Source: Palleronia pontilimi
Lineage (GTDB): Bacteria; Pseudomonadota; Alphaproteobacteria; Rhodobacterales; Rhodobacteraceae
Length of the DNA: 64,000 bases
Reading direction: 5' to 3'
Assembly (NCBI RefSeq): GCF_016412875.1
Contig: NZ_JAEKPD010000013.1
Location: 90,447 to 154,446, forward strand
Position 1 is the first letter of the stretch. The number at the start of each line of letters is the position of its first letter. The notes beneath the pieces are model-generated. The model did no database searches, was not told the origin of the DNA, and saw only the letters and a program-made list of their open reading frames with translations. Shown piece by piece: positions 11,295 through 20,297 of the stretch. A program made the position numbers and the translations under genes.

Positions 11295-13013
11295 TCATCT
11301 CCGGTATTCGGGCACGCGGTCGTCTTCCAGCAGGAAGCGCGTGGGGTTGCGTTCGATGCGCCGCACCAGCCGGTCAAGCGACGTGACGAGGCCGCGCGCC
11401 TCGGCGCCCAGGCGGGTCAGTTCGGGCAGGCCGGTGCGGGCGAAATCGGCGACGCCCGGCGCGCTGGCGGCCACGGCGCCCTGCACCTGCACCACCACCG
11501 CGTCGGCCCGCGCGATCAGCGCCCGCAGGTCGCGCGCGATGGCGGGCACGTCGCGGGTCACGTCCTCGACCGCGACGCTGATCCGCTCGGACGCGGTGCG
11601 GATATCGCCCAGAACGGGGCTGATATCCGTCTCGAGCACGCCGGTCGCCGCGTCGAAGGCGCCTTCGGCCGAGGCCAACGCGCCATCAGCCCCCTGCAGC
11701 GTGGTGTCGAGCTGGTCCAGGCTGGTCTGCGCCCGGTCGAACAGCGCGTTGGCCGAGGTCAGCGCGTCCTCGGCCGCGCCCGCCATGGGATCGAGACGGC
11801 CGGTCAGCCCGGTCAGATCCTGCGCGATCCGGTCCACGGCACCCGATGCCGAGGCCACGGCGCGGCGGATATCGGCCACCACCGGCGGCACGTCTTCCAG
11901 CACCACGGTTTCGATCGTGGCGACCGCGGCCTTGGCGTCGGCCAGGAAATCGCGCGCCTCGGCGATCAGCAGCGTGCCGTCACCATCCACCAGGATATCG
12001 AAGCTGTCGGAGGCCTCGGTCACCGCCTCGAACGCGGTGTTGGCGCCCAGGAGCGTGCGCTCGAGCTCGGCCAGGCGCAGGTTCAGAAGGGCCGCGGATT
12101 CGCCGTAGCGGTCGATGGTCCGGCCCGAGCGGTCCTGCAGATCGGCGATGGCGTCGCCGGTGCGGGCCACGACGTCGTTGATGTCGGACAGGATCGCCGG
12201 GATCTGGTCGCGCAGCAGGATCTCGGTCTGGCCGAACGTGCCTTCGATCCGCTCGATCGCGGGCACCGACGCGGCCAGCGCGGTGTCTGCCGTCTCGAAG
12301 GTCTGCTGGGTCGCGGCCAGGGCGCTGTCGGCGCGCGCCATCGTCGTTTCGATCGCGGTGCCGATGCTGTCCAGCCGCTCGGTGAAGCGCGCGATCTCGG
12401 CGGTGGCGTCGCTGACCGAGCCGGTGACGGACGAGAAATCGCTGAGCGCCCGGTCAAGCTGGCCCGACGCCGCGTCGAGATTGCTGAGGATGTTGACGAC
12501 CAGCGCCTGGTTCTCGGGTCCGGTCAGCTCTTGCATCTGACCGATCAGGCGCCCCGCTTCGACCACGAGGCCCGGCGCGTCTTCGACCAGGGTCTGCACG
12601 GACGAGCGCCGCGAGGGGATGATGGGCAGTTCGTCATCCTCGGCTTCGATCGGCGCGGCGCCGTTGTTGCCGCCCGACAGCGAGATATAGGCCACCCCCG
12701 TCACGCCCTGGGATTGCAGCCGCGCGATCGTGTTCTCGCGCACCGGGGTCGCCGCGTCGATCTGGATGGTGGTGTAAACCTTGGACGGATCGTCGTCGTA
12801 GATTTCCAGCCCGATCACCTGCCCCACCGCGATGCCGTTGAAGAGCACGTCGCCCGACGGATCGAGCCCCGAGACATCGTCGAACAGGATCGCGTAGTAG
12901 CTGTATTGCCGGTCGATCTGGACACTGGCGAGCCAGATGAAGAAGCCCAGCGTCCCCAGGATCGCGGCCAGCGTGAAAAGGCCGATCAGGATGAAATTGG
13001 CGCGCGTCTCCAT
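11295..13013 (-). CDS. mlaD: MlaD/MCE-domain substrate-binding protein with long helical tail
   Basis: 572 residues. There is one N-terminal membrane anchor (about 5-30), then one MCE domain (about 38-115) with the typical VLFNGIAVGQV and GVTGVAYISLSG. A very long alanine/acid-rich alpha-helical region follows, with repeated DTALAA-like and ADAL-like heptads, like the tube-forming helices of large MCE proteins. It is longer than E. coli MlaD (about 180 residues). It would shuttle phospholipid or another hydrophobic molecule between membranes. ATG at 13013 overlaps the stop of the ATPase gene as TGATG, implying coupling. Confidence 0.88.
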   Translation of the reverse strand: METRANFILIGLFTLAAILGTLGFFIWLASVQIDRQYSYYAILFDDVSGLDPSGDVLFNGIAVGQVIGLEIYDDDPSKVYTTIQIDAATPVRENTIARLQSQGVTGVAYISLSGGNNGAAPIEAEDDELPIIPSRRSSVQTLVEDAPGLVVEAGRLIGQMQELTGPENQALVVNILSNLDAASGQLDRALSDFSSVTGSVSDATAEIARFTERLDSIGTAIETTMARADSALAATQQTFETADTALAASVPAIERIEGTFGQTEILLRDQIPAILSDINDVVARTGDAIADLQDRSGRTIDRYGESAALLNLRLAELERTLLGANTAFEAVTEASDSFDILVDGDGTLLIAEARDFLADAKAAVATIETVVLEDVPPVVADIRRAVASASGAVDRIAQDLTGLTGRLDPMAGAAEDALTSANALFDRAQTSLDQLDTTLQGADGALASAEGAFDAATGVLETDISPVLGDIRTASERISVAVEDVTRDVPAIARDLRALIARADAVVVQVQGAVAASAPGVADFARTGLPELTRLGAEARGLVTSLDRLVRRIERNPTRFLLEDDRVPEYRR

Positions 13014-13807
13014 CACGCGGCCCCTTCGGTGACCGACGAGGCCAGGGCCGCGCGGGCGCGGGGGCCGTGGAAATATTCGCGCACCCAGGGGTGATCGACC
13101 TCCAGCATGTCGGCCATGGTGCCCACCGCCAGCACGCGGCGGTCCGCCAGCACCGCGACCCGGTCGCAGATGGCGTGCAGGCTGTCCAGATCGTGCGTCA
13201 CCAGAAAGACCGTCAGGCCCAGCGCATTCTGCAGCTGCTTGATCAGGATATCGAAGGCGGCGGCCCCGATCGGGTCCAGGCCCGCCGTCGGCTCGTCCAG
13301 GAAGACGATTTCGGGGTCGAGCGCGATGGCCCGCGCGAATCCCGCGCGCTTGCGCATCCCGCCCGACAGCTCGGACGGATACTTGTCTTGGGCGTTTTCC
13401 GGCAGGCCGACCATGCGCACCTTGATCGCCGCCAGCGTTTCGCGCAGGTCGGGCGCAAGCTGGAGCTGCTCGCGCATGGGGGCTTCGACATTCTGGCGCA
13501 CGGTCAGGGACGAAAACAGCGCGCCGTCCTGGAACATCACGCCCCAGCGGCGGCGCAGGGCGCGATACTCGGCGTCGGAGGTGTCGCGCACGCTTTGGCC
13601 GAAGACCTCGATCCGGCCCTCGGCGGGTTTCAGAAGGCCCACGATGGCGCGCAGCAGGACCGACTTGCCGGTGCCCGAACCGCCGACGACGCCGATGATC
13701 TCGCCCCGTCTCACGTCGAGATCCAGCCCGTCATGGACCACGTGGCTGCCGAAGCGGGTCACGAGGCCGCGCACCCGGATGATGCGATCTTGGTCCGCCG
13801 CCGCCAT
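13013..13807 (-). CDS. mlaF: ABC transporter ATP-binding protein MlaF
   Basis: 264 residues. Walker A GGSGTGKS, a Q-loop in WGVMFQDGALF, signature LSGGMRKRAGFARA and Walker B IVFLDEPTAGLDP are intact, followed by the switch His in VTHDLDS. The LSGGMRKR form with GxFARA and FQxGALF is characteristic of MlaF/Ttg2A ATPases of lipid-transport systems. It starts at ATG 13807, overlapping the permease stop (TGATG), and couples in the same way to the MCE gene downstream. It powers MlaE. Confidence 0.92.
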   Translation of the reverse strand: MAAADQDRIIRVRGLVTRFGSHVVHDGLDLDVRRGEIIGVVGGSGTGKSVLLRAIVGLLKPAEGRIEVFGQSVRDTSDAEYRALRRRWGVMFQDGALFSSLTVRQNVEAPMREQLQLAPDLRETLAAIKVRMVGLPENAQDKYPSELSGGMRKRAGFARAIALDPEIVFLDEPTAGLDPIGAAAFDILIKQLQNALGLTVFLVTHDLDSLHAICDRVAVLADRRVLAVGTMADMLEVDHPWVREYFHGPRARAALASSVTEGAA

Positions 13808-14946
13808 CAGACGCCCACCACGGCGAAGAATATGGAAAACAGTGCATCCATCACGATGACCATGAAAATCGACAAGACCACCGATGTCGAGGTCATGCGC
13901 CCCAGCGATTCCGCGTCTCCCCCCACCATCATGCCTTCGTAGCAGCCGATGATGCCGATGATGAGCGCGAAGAACGGCGCCTTGATCATGCCGACGCCGA
14001 AATGCCACACGTCGGTGTTGCTGACCAGGCGCGACTGGAAGACGGCGGGCGAGACGCCCAGCTCGATCCACGACATGAGCGCCCCGCCGACCAGGCCCGA
14101 CACGTCCGCGATCAGGCCCAGCGCGGGCAGCATGATCATCAGCGCCAGCACCCGCGGCACCACCAGGATCGTCACCGGGTCCAGTCCCAGCGTGCGCATG
14201 GCGTCGATTTCCTCGCGCATCTTCATGGATCCGATGGCGGCGGTGAAGGCCGAGCCGGACCGGCCCGCCACGATGATGGCGGTCAGCAGGATGCCCAGCT
14301 CGCGCAGGATCGAGATGGCGATCAGGTCCACCACGAAGACCTCGGCCCCGAACTGGCGCAGCTGGGCCGAGCCCTGGAACGCCAGCACCACGCCGATCAG
14401 GAAAGCCATCAGTGCGACGATGGGCACGGCGTTCAGGCCGACCTCCTGGCAGTGATGCACCAGCGATGTCAGGCGCAAGCGCTTCGGGTGCACCACGATC
14501 CCCGCGATGGTGGCGACCGTCTGGCCCAGGAACGAGATCAGCTCGACCGATTTGCGGCCCGCGCTGGCCGTTTTGCGCCCGAACTCTTCCAGGTGGTCGA
14601 CCGGCGACTTGCGGGGCGGCGGCGGGATGTCGTCCGGCGCCAGGTTCGCGCGCACCCGCTCGATCAGCTGCGCCTGCACGGCGCTGGCCCCTTCGATGGC
14701 GATGCTCCCGCCGCGCGTGGCGATGCGCCGCTCGAGGTCGAGCAGGAACCACGCCCCGGCCGTGTCGATCTGCGACAGGCCCGCGATGTCCAGGACCGAC
14801 ACGCCCTGCCCCTGCCCTTGCGCGAGGATCGCATGGGGATCCAGGCGGCCCACCACGCCGATGTCCAGCCGACCCGTCAGCGTCAGCCGCGCGTCTGCCA
14901 CGGACAGCTGGACGGAACCGTTAATGGACTTGGGCATCAAACTCAC
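13807..14946 (-). CDS. mlaE: MlaE-type permease with N-terminal STAS domain
   Basis: 379 residues. Residues 1-105 form a STAS domain (SVLDIAGLSQIDTAGAWFLL), placing the MlaB-like regulatory function on the same chain. Residues 130-379 are the MlaE permease, with GVVLAFQG, AGRSGSAFTAAIGSMK and EEIDAMRTLGLDP, the last being the conserved coupling motif. About five membrane helices are present. The start is GTG 14946 or ATG 14937; neither has a strong ribosome site. It is the first gene of the operon permease, ATPase, MCE protein, lipoprotein. No FNR-like box is seen upstream, unlike most operons here. Confidence 0.9.
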   Translation of the reverse strand: MSLMPKSINGSVQLSVADARLTLTGRLDIGVVGRLDPHAILAQGQGQGVSVLDIAGLSQIDTAGAWFLLDLERRIATRGGSIAIEGASAVQAQLIERVRANLAPDDIPPPPRKSPVDHLEEFGRKTASAGRKSVELISFLGQTVATIAGIVVHPKRLRLTSLVHHCQEVGLNAVPIVALMAFLIGVVLAFQGSAQLRQFGAEVFVVDLIAISILRELGILLTAIIVAGRSGSAFTAAIGSMKMREEIDAMRTLGLDPVTILVVPRVLALMIMLPALGLIADVSGLVGGALMSWIELGVSPAVFQSRLVSNTDVWHFGVGMIKAPFFALIIGIIGCYEGMMVGGDAESLGRMTSTSVVLSIFMVIVMDALFSIFFAVVGV

Positions 14947-15197
14947 GCGATCTGGGTGGCGAAATTGCGCCGGGGATCGGTTGGACCATCCACGACTTTG
15001 GTCCTATCCTCAAGGATGACCGCCCGGTCGGCCGATTTGCAGCCCGAGGGATGTGCAGAACCGCCACATGCGCCGTGCGCGCGATTTCGGCAGTTACAGC
15101 AGCATCTTGGGGCCAGAGGTGCCGACGCCGGAGCGGATCTTGGCACCCCGGGCGCAGGCCATTTCCGGCCGTGAGGCCGGACAGAAGGAGACGCCGG

Positions 15198-15278
15198 ATG
15201 ACCGCGACGCACAAGCCCGCCGACCGGGGTTCGCTGAACTTGCGGGACGGCGCGCGCGGCCCGAGACCGGGCGCGTGA
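15198..15278 (+). CDS. Possible 26-residue leader peptide coupled to exoD
   Basis: A 26-codon frame with AAGGAG 8 bases before its ATG, ending in TGA that overlaps the exoD ATG (TGATG). The peptide is basic and hydrophilic (MTATHKPADRG start) and is not recognised. The only strong ribosome site in the exoD promoter region belongs to this frame, so exoD translation may depend on it. It could be a true small protein or just a coupling leader. Confidence 0.4.
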   Translation: MTATHKPADRGSLNLRDGARGPRPGA

Positions 15279-15916
15279 TGACCGGATCGCCGCAACCCGA
15301 ACAATCGGAACAGCCCGACGCGGGCGGCTTCGCGGCCCTGATCCGCGACCTCGACAGCCGCCGGGCCGATGGCGAGACGGTGACGCTCGGCGACGCGCTG
15401 GATGCCGCGGGCGCGCGGGTTCACGGGGTGGCGATCCTGCTGATGGCGCTGCCCGAGGCGCTTCCCCTGCCGATCCCCAGTTTCGGGGCCGTGCTGGGGG
15501 TTCCGCTGATCCTGGTGTCGCTGCACCTGGCATTCTACGGCGAGCGAGGCGATCTGCCCCCCCGCGCGCGCCGGGTCAGGCTGCCCGACCGGCTGATCGA
15601 CCTTCTGGCGCGTCGTGTCGCCGGTCCGCTCGAACGGGCCGAACGGCTGACCGGCGATCGCTTGCCCGCGCTGGCGAACCTTGAACGGCTGGTCGGACTG
15701 GTCAGCATCATGCTGTCATTCCTGCTGTTCCTGCCGGTGCCCTTCCTGAACATGGCGCCCGCGCTGGCGCTGGTGTGCCTGTCCTGGGGATTGATCCAGC
15801 GCGACGGCTTCGTGGTCGGGCTGGGGCTGGCCGTGTCGGTCGGGATCTTCGTCACGGTCTTCGCCTTGGGCGACCTGCTGGCCGGGATGCTGGCCACGGG
15901 CCTCGGCACGCCCTAG
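15278..15916 (+). CDS. exoD: ExoD-family membrane protein
   Basis: 212 residues. It matches the exopolysaccharide synthesis ExoD family: a cytoplasmic N terminus (about 1-55, LGDALDAAGARVHGVAILLMALPEALPLPIPS) leads into hydrophobic segments, and the C-terminal half has three to four further helices (SIMLSFLLFLPVPFLNMAPALALVCLSWG is the diagnostic block). ExoD in rhizobia affects exopolysaccharide and alkaline tolerance; the mechanism is unknown. ATG 15278 overlaps the stop of a 26-codon leader. It is convergent with the DUF2892 gene, with the two genes overlapping by 4 bases. Confidence 0.82.
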   Translation: MTGSPQPEQSEQPDAGGFAALIRDLDSRRADGETVTLGDALDAAGARVHGVAILLMALPEALPLPIPSFGAVLGVPLILVSLHLAFYGERGDLPPRARRVRLPDRLIDLLARRVAGPLERAERLTGDRLPALANLERLVGLVSIMLSFLLFLPVPFLNMAPALALVCLSWGLIQRDGFVVGLGLAVSVGIFVTVFALGDLLAGMLATGLGTP

Positions 15917-16125
15917 CCTTCCCGCGTGGACATGCCCAGCAGTCGGTAGAGCGGGCAGAAGCCGAACACGCCGGTGACCAGCAGCACGATGGCCACGATC
16001 AGCGACACGATCCCGAGGGCGCTGGCGCCGCTGACCCCGAACAGTCCCAGAGCCGGGATCGCGAGCAGCACGAGCCCCAGCAAGATCCGCAAGCCGCGGT
16101 CGATTTTTCCGACATTCTCGATCAT
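15913..16125 (-). CDS. YgaP-like DUF2892 small inner-membrane protein
   Basis: 70 residues. It starts with [16 protein letters not shown], typical of the DUF2892/YgaP transmembrane family, has two helices (about 13-30 and 37-55) and ends with FCPLYRLLGMST, the family's conserved Cys-Pro tail. ATG 16125 follows AAAGGA and overlaps the stop of the upstream gene by 4 bases (ATGA), so the two are coupled. In other bacteria such proteins accompany rhodanese or sulfur and thiol stress genes. The role here is unknown. Confidence 0.8.
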   Translation of the reverse strand: MIENVGKIDRGLRILLGLVLLAIPALGLFGVSGASALGIVSLIVAIVLLVTGVFGFCPLYRLLGMSTREG

Positions 16126-16571
16126 TGGAGTGGTCCTTTCCATTGCAGTGCCGGGGTCGCGGCCCCGCGAAGGGCCACGAGATGCGCCGAGGTGGCGCGA
16201 AAGATCAGGCCGCGGAACTCGGCGAAGCGGGCCAGAAGATCCTCGCAGGCCGCGCGCGTCAGCCACAACACGCGCAGATCCAGCCCGGCAAGCTGCTGCG
16301 CCATGGCGGGCAGGTCCACGCGGGGGGGTGCCGCGACGTGATAGGGCGGTTCGAAGTCCAGGCAGTAGAGCGTGACGGCCGGGCGGCAACCGATGGACGG
16401 CGCGACGTGCAAGGCCCCCGCCAACACCACCGGCAGGGGTCCGTCGCGCGGGCCCGCCCGGTCTGTCGGTCCCCGACCGGGACATGGACGGTCGACGGCA
16501 CGGCGGCGCATTGCGCGGCGCAGCTCGGCGCTGGTCTGGAACAATCGGGGTTCAATCAGGTCTGGTTGCAA
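16122..16571 (-). CDS. Hypothetical protein under a perfect FNR-type box
   Basis: 149 residues, not recognised. The start is probably TTG 16571, with GAGGAT 7 bases upstream. The protein reads as mixed alpha/beta, with [16 protein letters not shown] in the middle and [36 protein letters not shown] segments later. It contains Cys residues but no metal motif. It overlaps the DUF2892 gene by 4 bases. A perfect TTGAT-N4-ATCAA site lies 66 bases upstream, shared with the divergent flavodoxin operon, so expression under low oxygen is likely. Confidence 0.6.
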   Translation of the reverse strand: MQPDLIEPRLFQTSAELRRAMRRRAVDRPCPGRGPTDRAGPRDGPLPVVLAGALHVAPSIGCRPAVTLYCLDFEPPYHVAAPPRVDLPAMAQQLAGLDLRVLWLTRAACEDLLARFAEFRGLIFRATSAHLVALRGAATPALQWKGPLQ

Positions 16572-16636
16572 GGCAGATCCTCGTCTCTGGGCAGGTTGGC
16601 GTTCCGCTCACCCTAGGGCACCGGCGCTGTCGCAAA

Positions 16637-16650
16637 TTGATCCCGATCAA
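16637..16650. promoter_or_regulatory. Perfect FNR/FixK box (TTGAT-CCCG-ATCAA)
   Basis: A 10/10 match. It lies almost exactly midway between two divergent starts (TTG 16571 and ATG 16715, about 65 bases from each), a spacing that could activate both directions. Confidence 0.75.
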
Positions 16651-16714
16651 CCCCTTGGGCGCGGTCCTACCGGACACTTCCCCGGCGTTCCGACCCGCCA
16701 TTGCCGAGGATCCC

Positions 16715-17215
16715 ATGTCGTCACCGCCCCGCCAGCATGCCGTCGTCTTCTACTCGCGCGACGACCATACCCATGCGCTTGCCAGCCAGATCGCCGACGG
16801 GCTGGACGCGGACCTGTTCCGCATCGCCACCGACCGCTACGGCGACCAGCCGTTCAGCTACCTGCTGGCCGGGTTCGACAGCCTGGTCGGACGGCTGCCC
16901 GCGATCAAGCCGCTGCGGGACATGGCGGGATACGTCACCGTGTCGCTTGGCACTCCGGTCTGGATCGGCAACCCCGCGACGCCGCTGCGCGCGTACCTGG
17001 CGCAGGATCCGACGCTGCCCGGCACGGTCGGGCTGTTCACCACCAGCGGCGGCGACGGACCGCAGGCCAAGGCGCGCAAGGTGGTCGAGGATATCCTGGG
17101 CTACAAGGTCGATGCGGCCGTGAACGTGCCCAACGGCACCGACACGGGCGAGATCCGATCGCGCGTGGCCGGCTATTGCGAAAGCCTGCTGGCGGGACTG
17201 GGCAAGCCGCCATGA
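16715..17215 (+). CDS. Flavodoxin-family protein
   Basis: 166 residues. The N-terminal [21 protein letters not shown] matches the FMN phosphate-binding loop of flavodoxins (the usual TGNT-type loop is SRDDHT here), followed by alternating strands and helices with [21 protein letters not shown] (50s and 90s loop region) and [10 protein letters not shown]. It is similar in size to the flavodoxin/NAD(P)H-quinone-reductase-like FMN proteins. ATG 16715 follows GAGGA. Its stop overlaps the start of the ABC ATPase gene (ATGA), an odd partner for a redox protein. Control by the box at 16637 is likely. Confidence 0.78.
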   Translation: MSSPPRQHAVVFYSRDDHTHALASQIADGLDADLFRIATDRYGDQPFSYLLAGFDSLVGRLPAIKPLRDMAGYVTVSLGTPVWIGNPATPLRAYLAQDPTLPGTVGLFTTSGGDGPQAKARKVVEDILGYKVDAAVNVPNGTDTGEIRSRVAGYCESLLAGLGKPP

Positions 17216-17931
17216 AGGACAGCGCCGATCTGCCGGTGTTCCGCACCGAGGGGATCACCAAGGTCTATGCCACCGGCGCGGTCGAGGTGCGCGCGCTGGA
17301 CGGCGTCGACCTGGAGCTGTTCACCGGCGAGCTGGCCGTGCTGCTGGGCCCGTCTGGCAGCGGCAAGTCCACGCTGCTGAATATCCTGGGCGGGCTCGAC
17401 CATGTCACCGACGGGCGGGTGTGGTTTCGCGATCTGGAACTGACGGACCTGGGCGACCGGGGCCTGACACGGTACCGGCGCGACCACGTGGGCTTCGTGT
17501 TCCAGTTCTACAACCTGGTGCCCAGCCTGACCGCGCGCGAGAACGTGCAGCTGGTCACCGACGTGGCGCGCGATCCGATGCCCGCGGACGAGGCGCTGGC
17601 GCTGGTGGGGCTGCACGCGCGCATGGACCATTTCCCATCCGAGATGTCGGGCGGCGAGCAGCAGCGCGTCGCCATCGCGCGGGCCATCGCGAAACGCCCC
17701 GAGATCCTTCTGTGCGACGAGCCCACCGGCGCGCTGGACAGCCAGACCGGGATCCAGGTGCTCGAAGCGCTGCGCCAGATCAACGACCGGTTCGGCACGA
17801 CCACGGTCGTCATCACCCACAACGCCGAGATCCGCCGCATGGCGCACCGGGTGATCTATTTCCAGGATGGCCGCATCTCGCGGGTCGAGCGCAACGACCA
17901 CCGCATCGCTCCGTCGGAGATCTCGTGGTGA
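17212..17931 (+). CDS. ABC transporter ATP-binding protein (LolD/MacB class)
   Basis: 239 residues. Walker [10 protein letters not shown] (about 46-54), a Q-loop in [18 protein letters not shown], signature [14 protein letters not shown], Walker [14 protein letters not shown] and H-loop VVITHN are all present. The [12 protein letters not shown] and DEPTGALD forms are typical of ATPases that drive FtsX-like mechanotransmission permeases. ATG overlaps the flavodoxin stop, and its own stop overlaps the permease GTG (GTGA). Confidence 0.92.
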   Translation: MKDSADLPVFRTEGITKVYATGAVEVRALDGVDLELFTGELAVLLGPSGSGKSTLLNILGGLDHVTDGRVWFRDLELTDLGDRGLTRYRRDHVGFVFQFYNLVPSLTARENVQLVTDVARDPMPADEALALVGLHARMDHFPSEMSGGEQQRVAIARAIAKRPEILLCDEPTGALDSQTGIQVLEALRQINDRFGTTTVVITHNAEIRRMAHRVIYFQDGRISRVERNDHRIAPSEISW

Positions 17932-20294
17932 GCGGCCTGCACGCCCTGGACCGCAAGCTGTTGCGGGATTTCCGGCGGCTTTGGGCGCAGGTGCTGGCGA
18001 TCGCGCTGGTGCTGGCCTGCGGCGTGGCGATCCTGCTCACGTCGTTCGGGATGTACCGCGCGCTGGACGAGACGCGCGCGGCCTACTACCAGCGCAACCG
18101 CTTCGCCGATGTCTTCGTGGAAGCGCGCCGCGCACCGCTGGCCCTGCTGGCCGAAATCGCGGCGATCCCGGGTGTCCAGGCCGTCGAGGGGCGCGTCACC
18201 GGCGACGTGGTGCTGGACCTGCCCGGCCGGGTCGAGGCCGCCGTCGGCCGGGTGCTGTCGCTGCCCGATCACGCCGAGCCGCGGCTGAACCTGCCGCTTC
18301 TGCGCTCGGGGCGGCTGCCCGACACCCCGTCCGAGATCGCCGTGAACGAGCCCTTCGCCGACGCCAACGGCTACCGGCCCGGCGACACGATCCTGGCCAA
18401 CCTGAACGGGCGCAAGCGCACGCTGACCATCACCGGCACGCTGCTGTCGCCCGAGTTCATTTACACGCTGGGGCCCGGCGCGCTGATGCCCGACAACGAG
18501 GGGTTCGGCATCCTGTGGATGCGCCGCGCGGGGGCCGAGGCCGCGTTCGACATGGGCGGTGCGTTCAACGACCTGGCGCTGAAGATCGATGCGTCCACCA
18601 AGGCCGAGCCGGTGATCGACGCGCTGGACGACCTGCTGGACCCCTATGGCGGCTTCGGCGCCTACGGGCGCGACAAGCAGCTGTCCAACGCCTTCATCGA
18701 CGCCGAGATCAGGCAGTTGCGCAGCATGGCGATGATCCTGCCGCCGGTCTTCTTCGGCATCTCGGCCTTCCTGGTGGCCATGGTCATGGGCCGGATCGTG
18801 ACGTTGGAGCGGGCCCAGATCGGGCTGTTGAAGGCGCTGGGATACGGCAACGGCGCGGTCTGCCTGCATTACCTGTTGCTGGCGGGGCTGATCGCGCTGG
18901 TGGGCATCGCGACGGGCTGGGTGGCGGGCACGTGGCTGGCGCGGGGGCTTGCGCATCTCTACGCCAATTTCTTCGACTTCCCCTTCGTGATCTTCCGCAT
19001 CGCGCCCTGGGTCTATGGGCTGTCCGCCGTGCTGGCGCTGGCGGCGACCACGCTGGGGGCCACCCAAAGCGCGTTGCGCGCGGCCCGGCTGGCGCCCGCC
19101 ATCGCCATGCAGCCGCCCGCGCCGCCGAAATTCACGCAAAGTGCCTTCGACCGGGCCATGGACCGGGCCAACCTGACCCAGCCCACGGTGATGATCCTGC
19201 GCAGCCTGGTCCGCTGGCCGGTCCGCAGCGCGCTGACGGCGCTGGGACTGGCGCTGGCGGTGGCGTCGGTGATGACCGCGTCCTTCATGACCGATGCGCT
19301 GGATTTCGTCGTCGACAGCGCCTTCTACCAGTCCAACCGCCAGCACGCGATGCTGATCTTCCAGAGCGACGCGCCGCTGTCGGCGCTGCAGGACGTGGCC
19401 CACCTGCCCGGCGTGCGCCAGGTCGAGGGCCAGCAGATCGCCGCCGCCGTGCTGCGCCGCGGGCACCACGAAAAGCAGGTGGCGATCGAGGCGCGCCTTC
19501 CGGGCGCGGATCTGAGCCGGATCGTGGCGGCGGATGGCGGCGCGCGCGACGCGCCGCCGGGCGGGATCCTTCTGTCCGAGCGGGTGGCGGGCCAGCTCGA
19601 CGTGCGGCCCGGGCAGACGATCACGGCCGAGCTGCTGGGCGGCAACCAGGGCACCTACACGTTCGAGGTCGCGGGCATCGTGCCGCAATATTTCGGACTG
19701 GGCGCCTATGTGGACCTGGAGGGGTTCAACCGGCTGCTGCGGCAGGCGCCCCGTGTCTCGGTCGCCAACATCACGCTGGACGGCGCCCGGCACGATGCCC
19801 TGCACGCCGCCATCAAGGACACCCCCGGAATCGCGGGCACGGTGATGATGACCCACACCCGCCGCTCGTTCCAGGAGACGATCCGCCAGAACGTCACGAT
19901 CATGCTGACGGTCTATATCACCATCGCCGTGCTGATCTCGGTCGGCGTCGGCTACAACAGCGCCCGGATCCAGCTGTCCGAGCGGGCGCGCGAGCTGGCC
20001 AGCCTGCGCATCCTGGGCTTCAGCCGCTGGCAGGTGTCGTATATCCTGGTGGGCGAGCTGATGCTGCTGGCCGTGCTGGCGCAGCCCTTGGGCTGGCTTT
20101 TGGGCCGCGTCTTCACCGGGCTGATGGTGCGCGCGTTTTCCAGCGATCTTTACAACCTGCCGCTGGTCCTGAAACCGGCCACCTTCAGCTTCGCCAGCCT
20201 GATCGTGCTGGGCGCCACGCTGGCCGCGGTGCTGGTGGTGCGGCGCAGGCTGGACCGGCTGGACCTAGTGGCCGTCATGAAGACAAGGGAGTGA
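17928..20294 (+). CDS. FtsX/MacB-family ABC permease, duplicated type
   Basis: 788 residues. A first helix (about 16-40) is followed by a large periplasmic domain (about 40-260), three helices (about 265-385), a second helix near 425-445, a second periplasmic domain and three C-terminal helices. The motifs [16 protein letters not shown] and [15 protein letters not shown] are the conserved FtsX coupling regions, one per half. This eight-helix plan is the LolCDE/DevC-like or YbbP-type permease. GTG 17928 overlaps the ATPase stop. With the adaptor downstream it forms an export system for lipids, peptides or envelope material. The substrate is unknown. Confidence 0.88.
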   Translation: MSGLHALDRKLLRDFRRLWAQVLAIALVLACGVAILLTSFGMYRALDETRAAYYQRNRFADVFVEARRAPLALLAEIAAIPGVQAVEGRVTGDVVLDLPGRVEAAVGRVLSLPDHAEPRLNLPLLRSGRLPDTPSEIAVNEPFADANGYRPGDTILANLNGRKRTLTITGTLLSPEFIYTLGPGALMPDNEGFGILWMRRAGAEAAFDMGGAFNDLALKIDASTKAEPVIDALDDLLDPYGGFGAYGRDKQLSNAFIDAEIRQLRSMAMILPPVFFGISAFLVAMVMGRIVTLERAQIGLLKALGYGNGAVCLHYLLLAGLIALVGIATGWVAGTWLARGLAHLYANFFDFPFVIFRIAPWVYGLSAVLALAATTLGATQSALRAARLAPAIAMQPPAPPKFTQSAFDRAMDRANLTQPTVMILRSLVRWPVRSALTALGLALAVASVMTASFMTDALDFVVDSAFYQSNRQHAMLIFQSDAPLSALQDVAHLPGVRQVEGQQIAAAVLRRGHHEKQVAIEARLPGADLSRIVAADGGARDAPPGGILLSERVAGQLDVRPGQTITAELLGGNQGTYTFEVAGIVPQYFGLGAYVDLEGFNRLLRQAPRVSVANITLDGARHDALHAAIKDTPGIAGTVMMTHTRRSFQETIRQNVTIMLTVYITIAVLISVGVGYNSARIQLSERARELASLRILGFSRWQVSYILVGELMLLAVLAQPLGWLLGRVFTGLMVRAFSSDLYNLPLVLKPATFSFASLIVLGATLAAVLVVRRRLDRLDLVAVMKTRE

Positions 20295-20297
20295 GCC

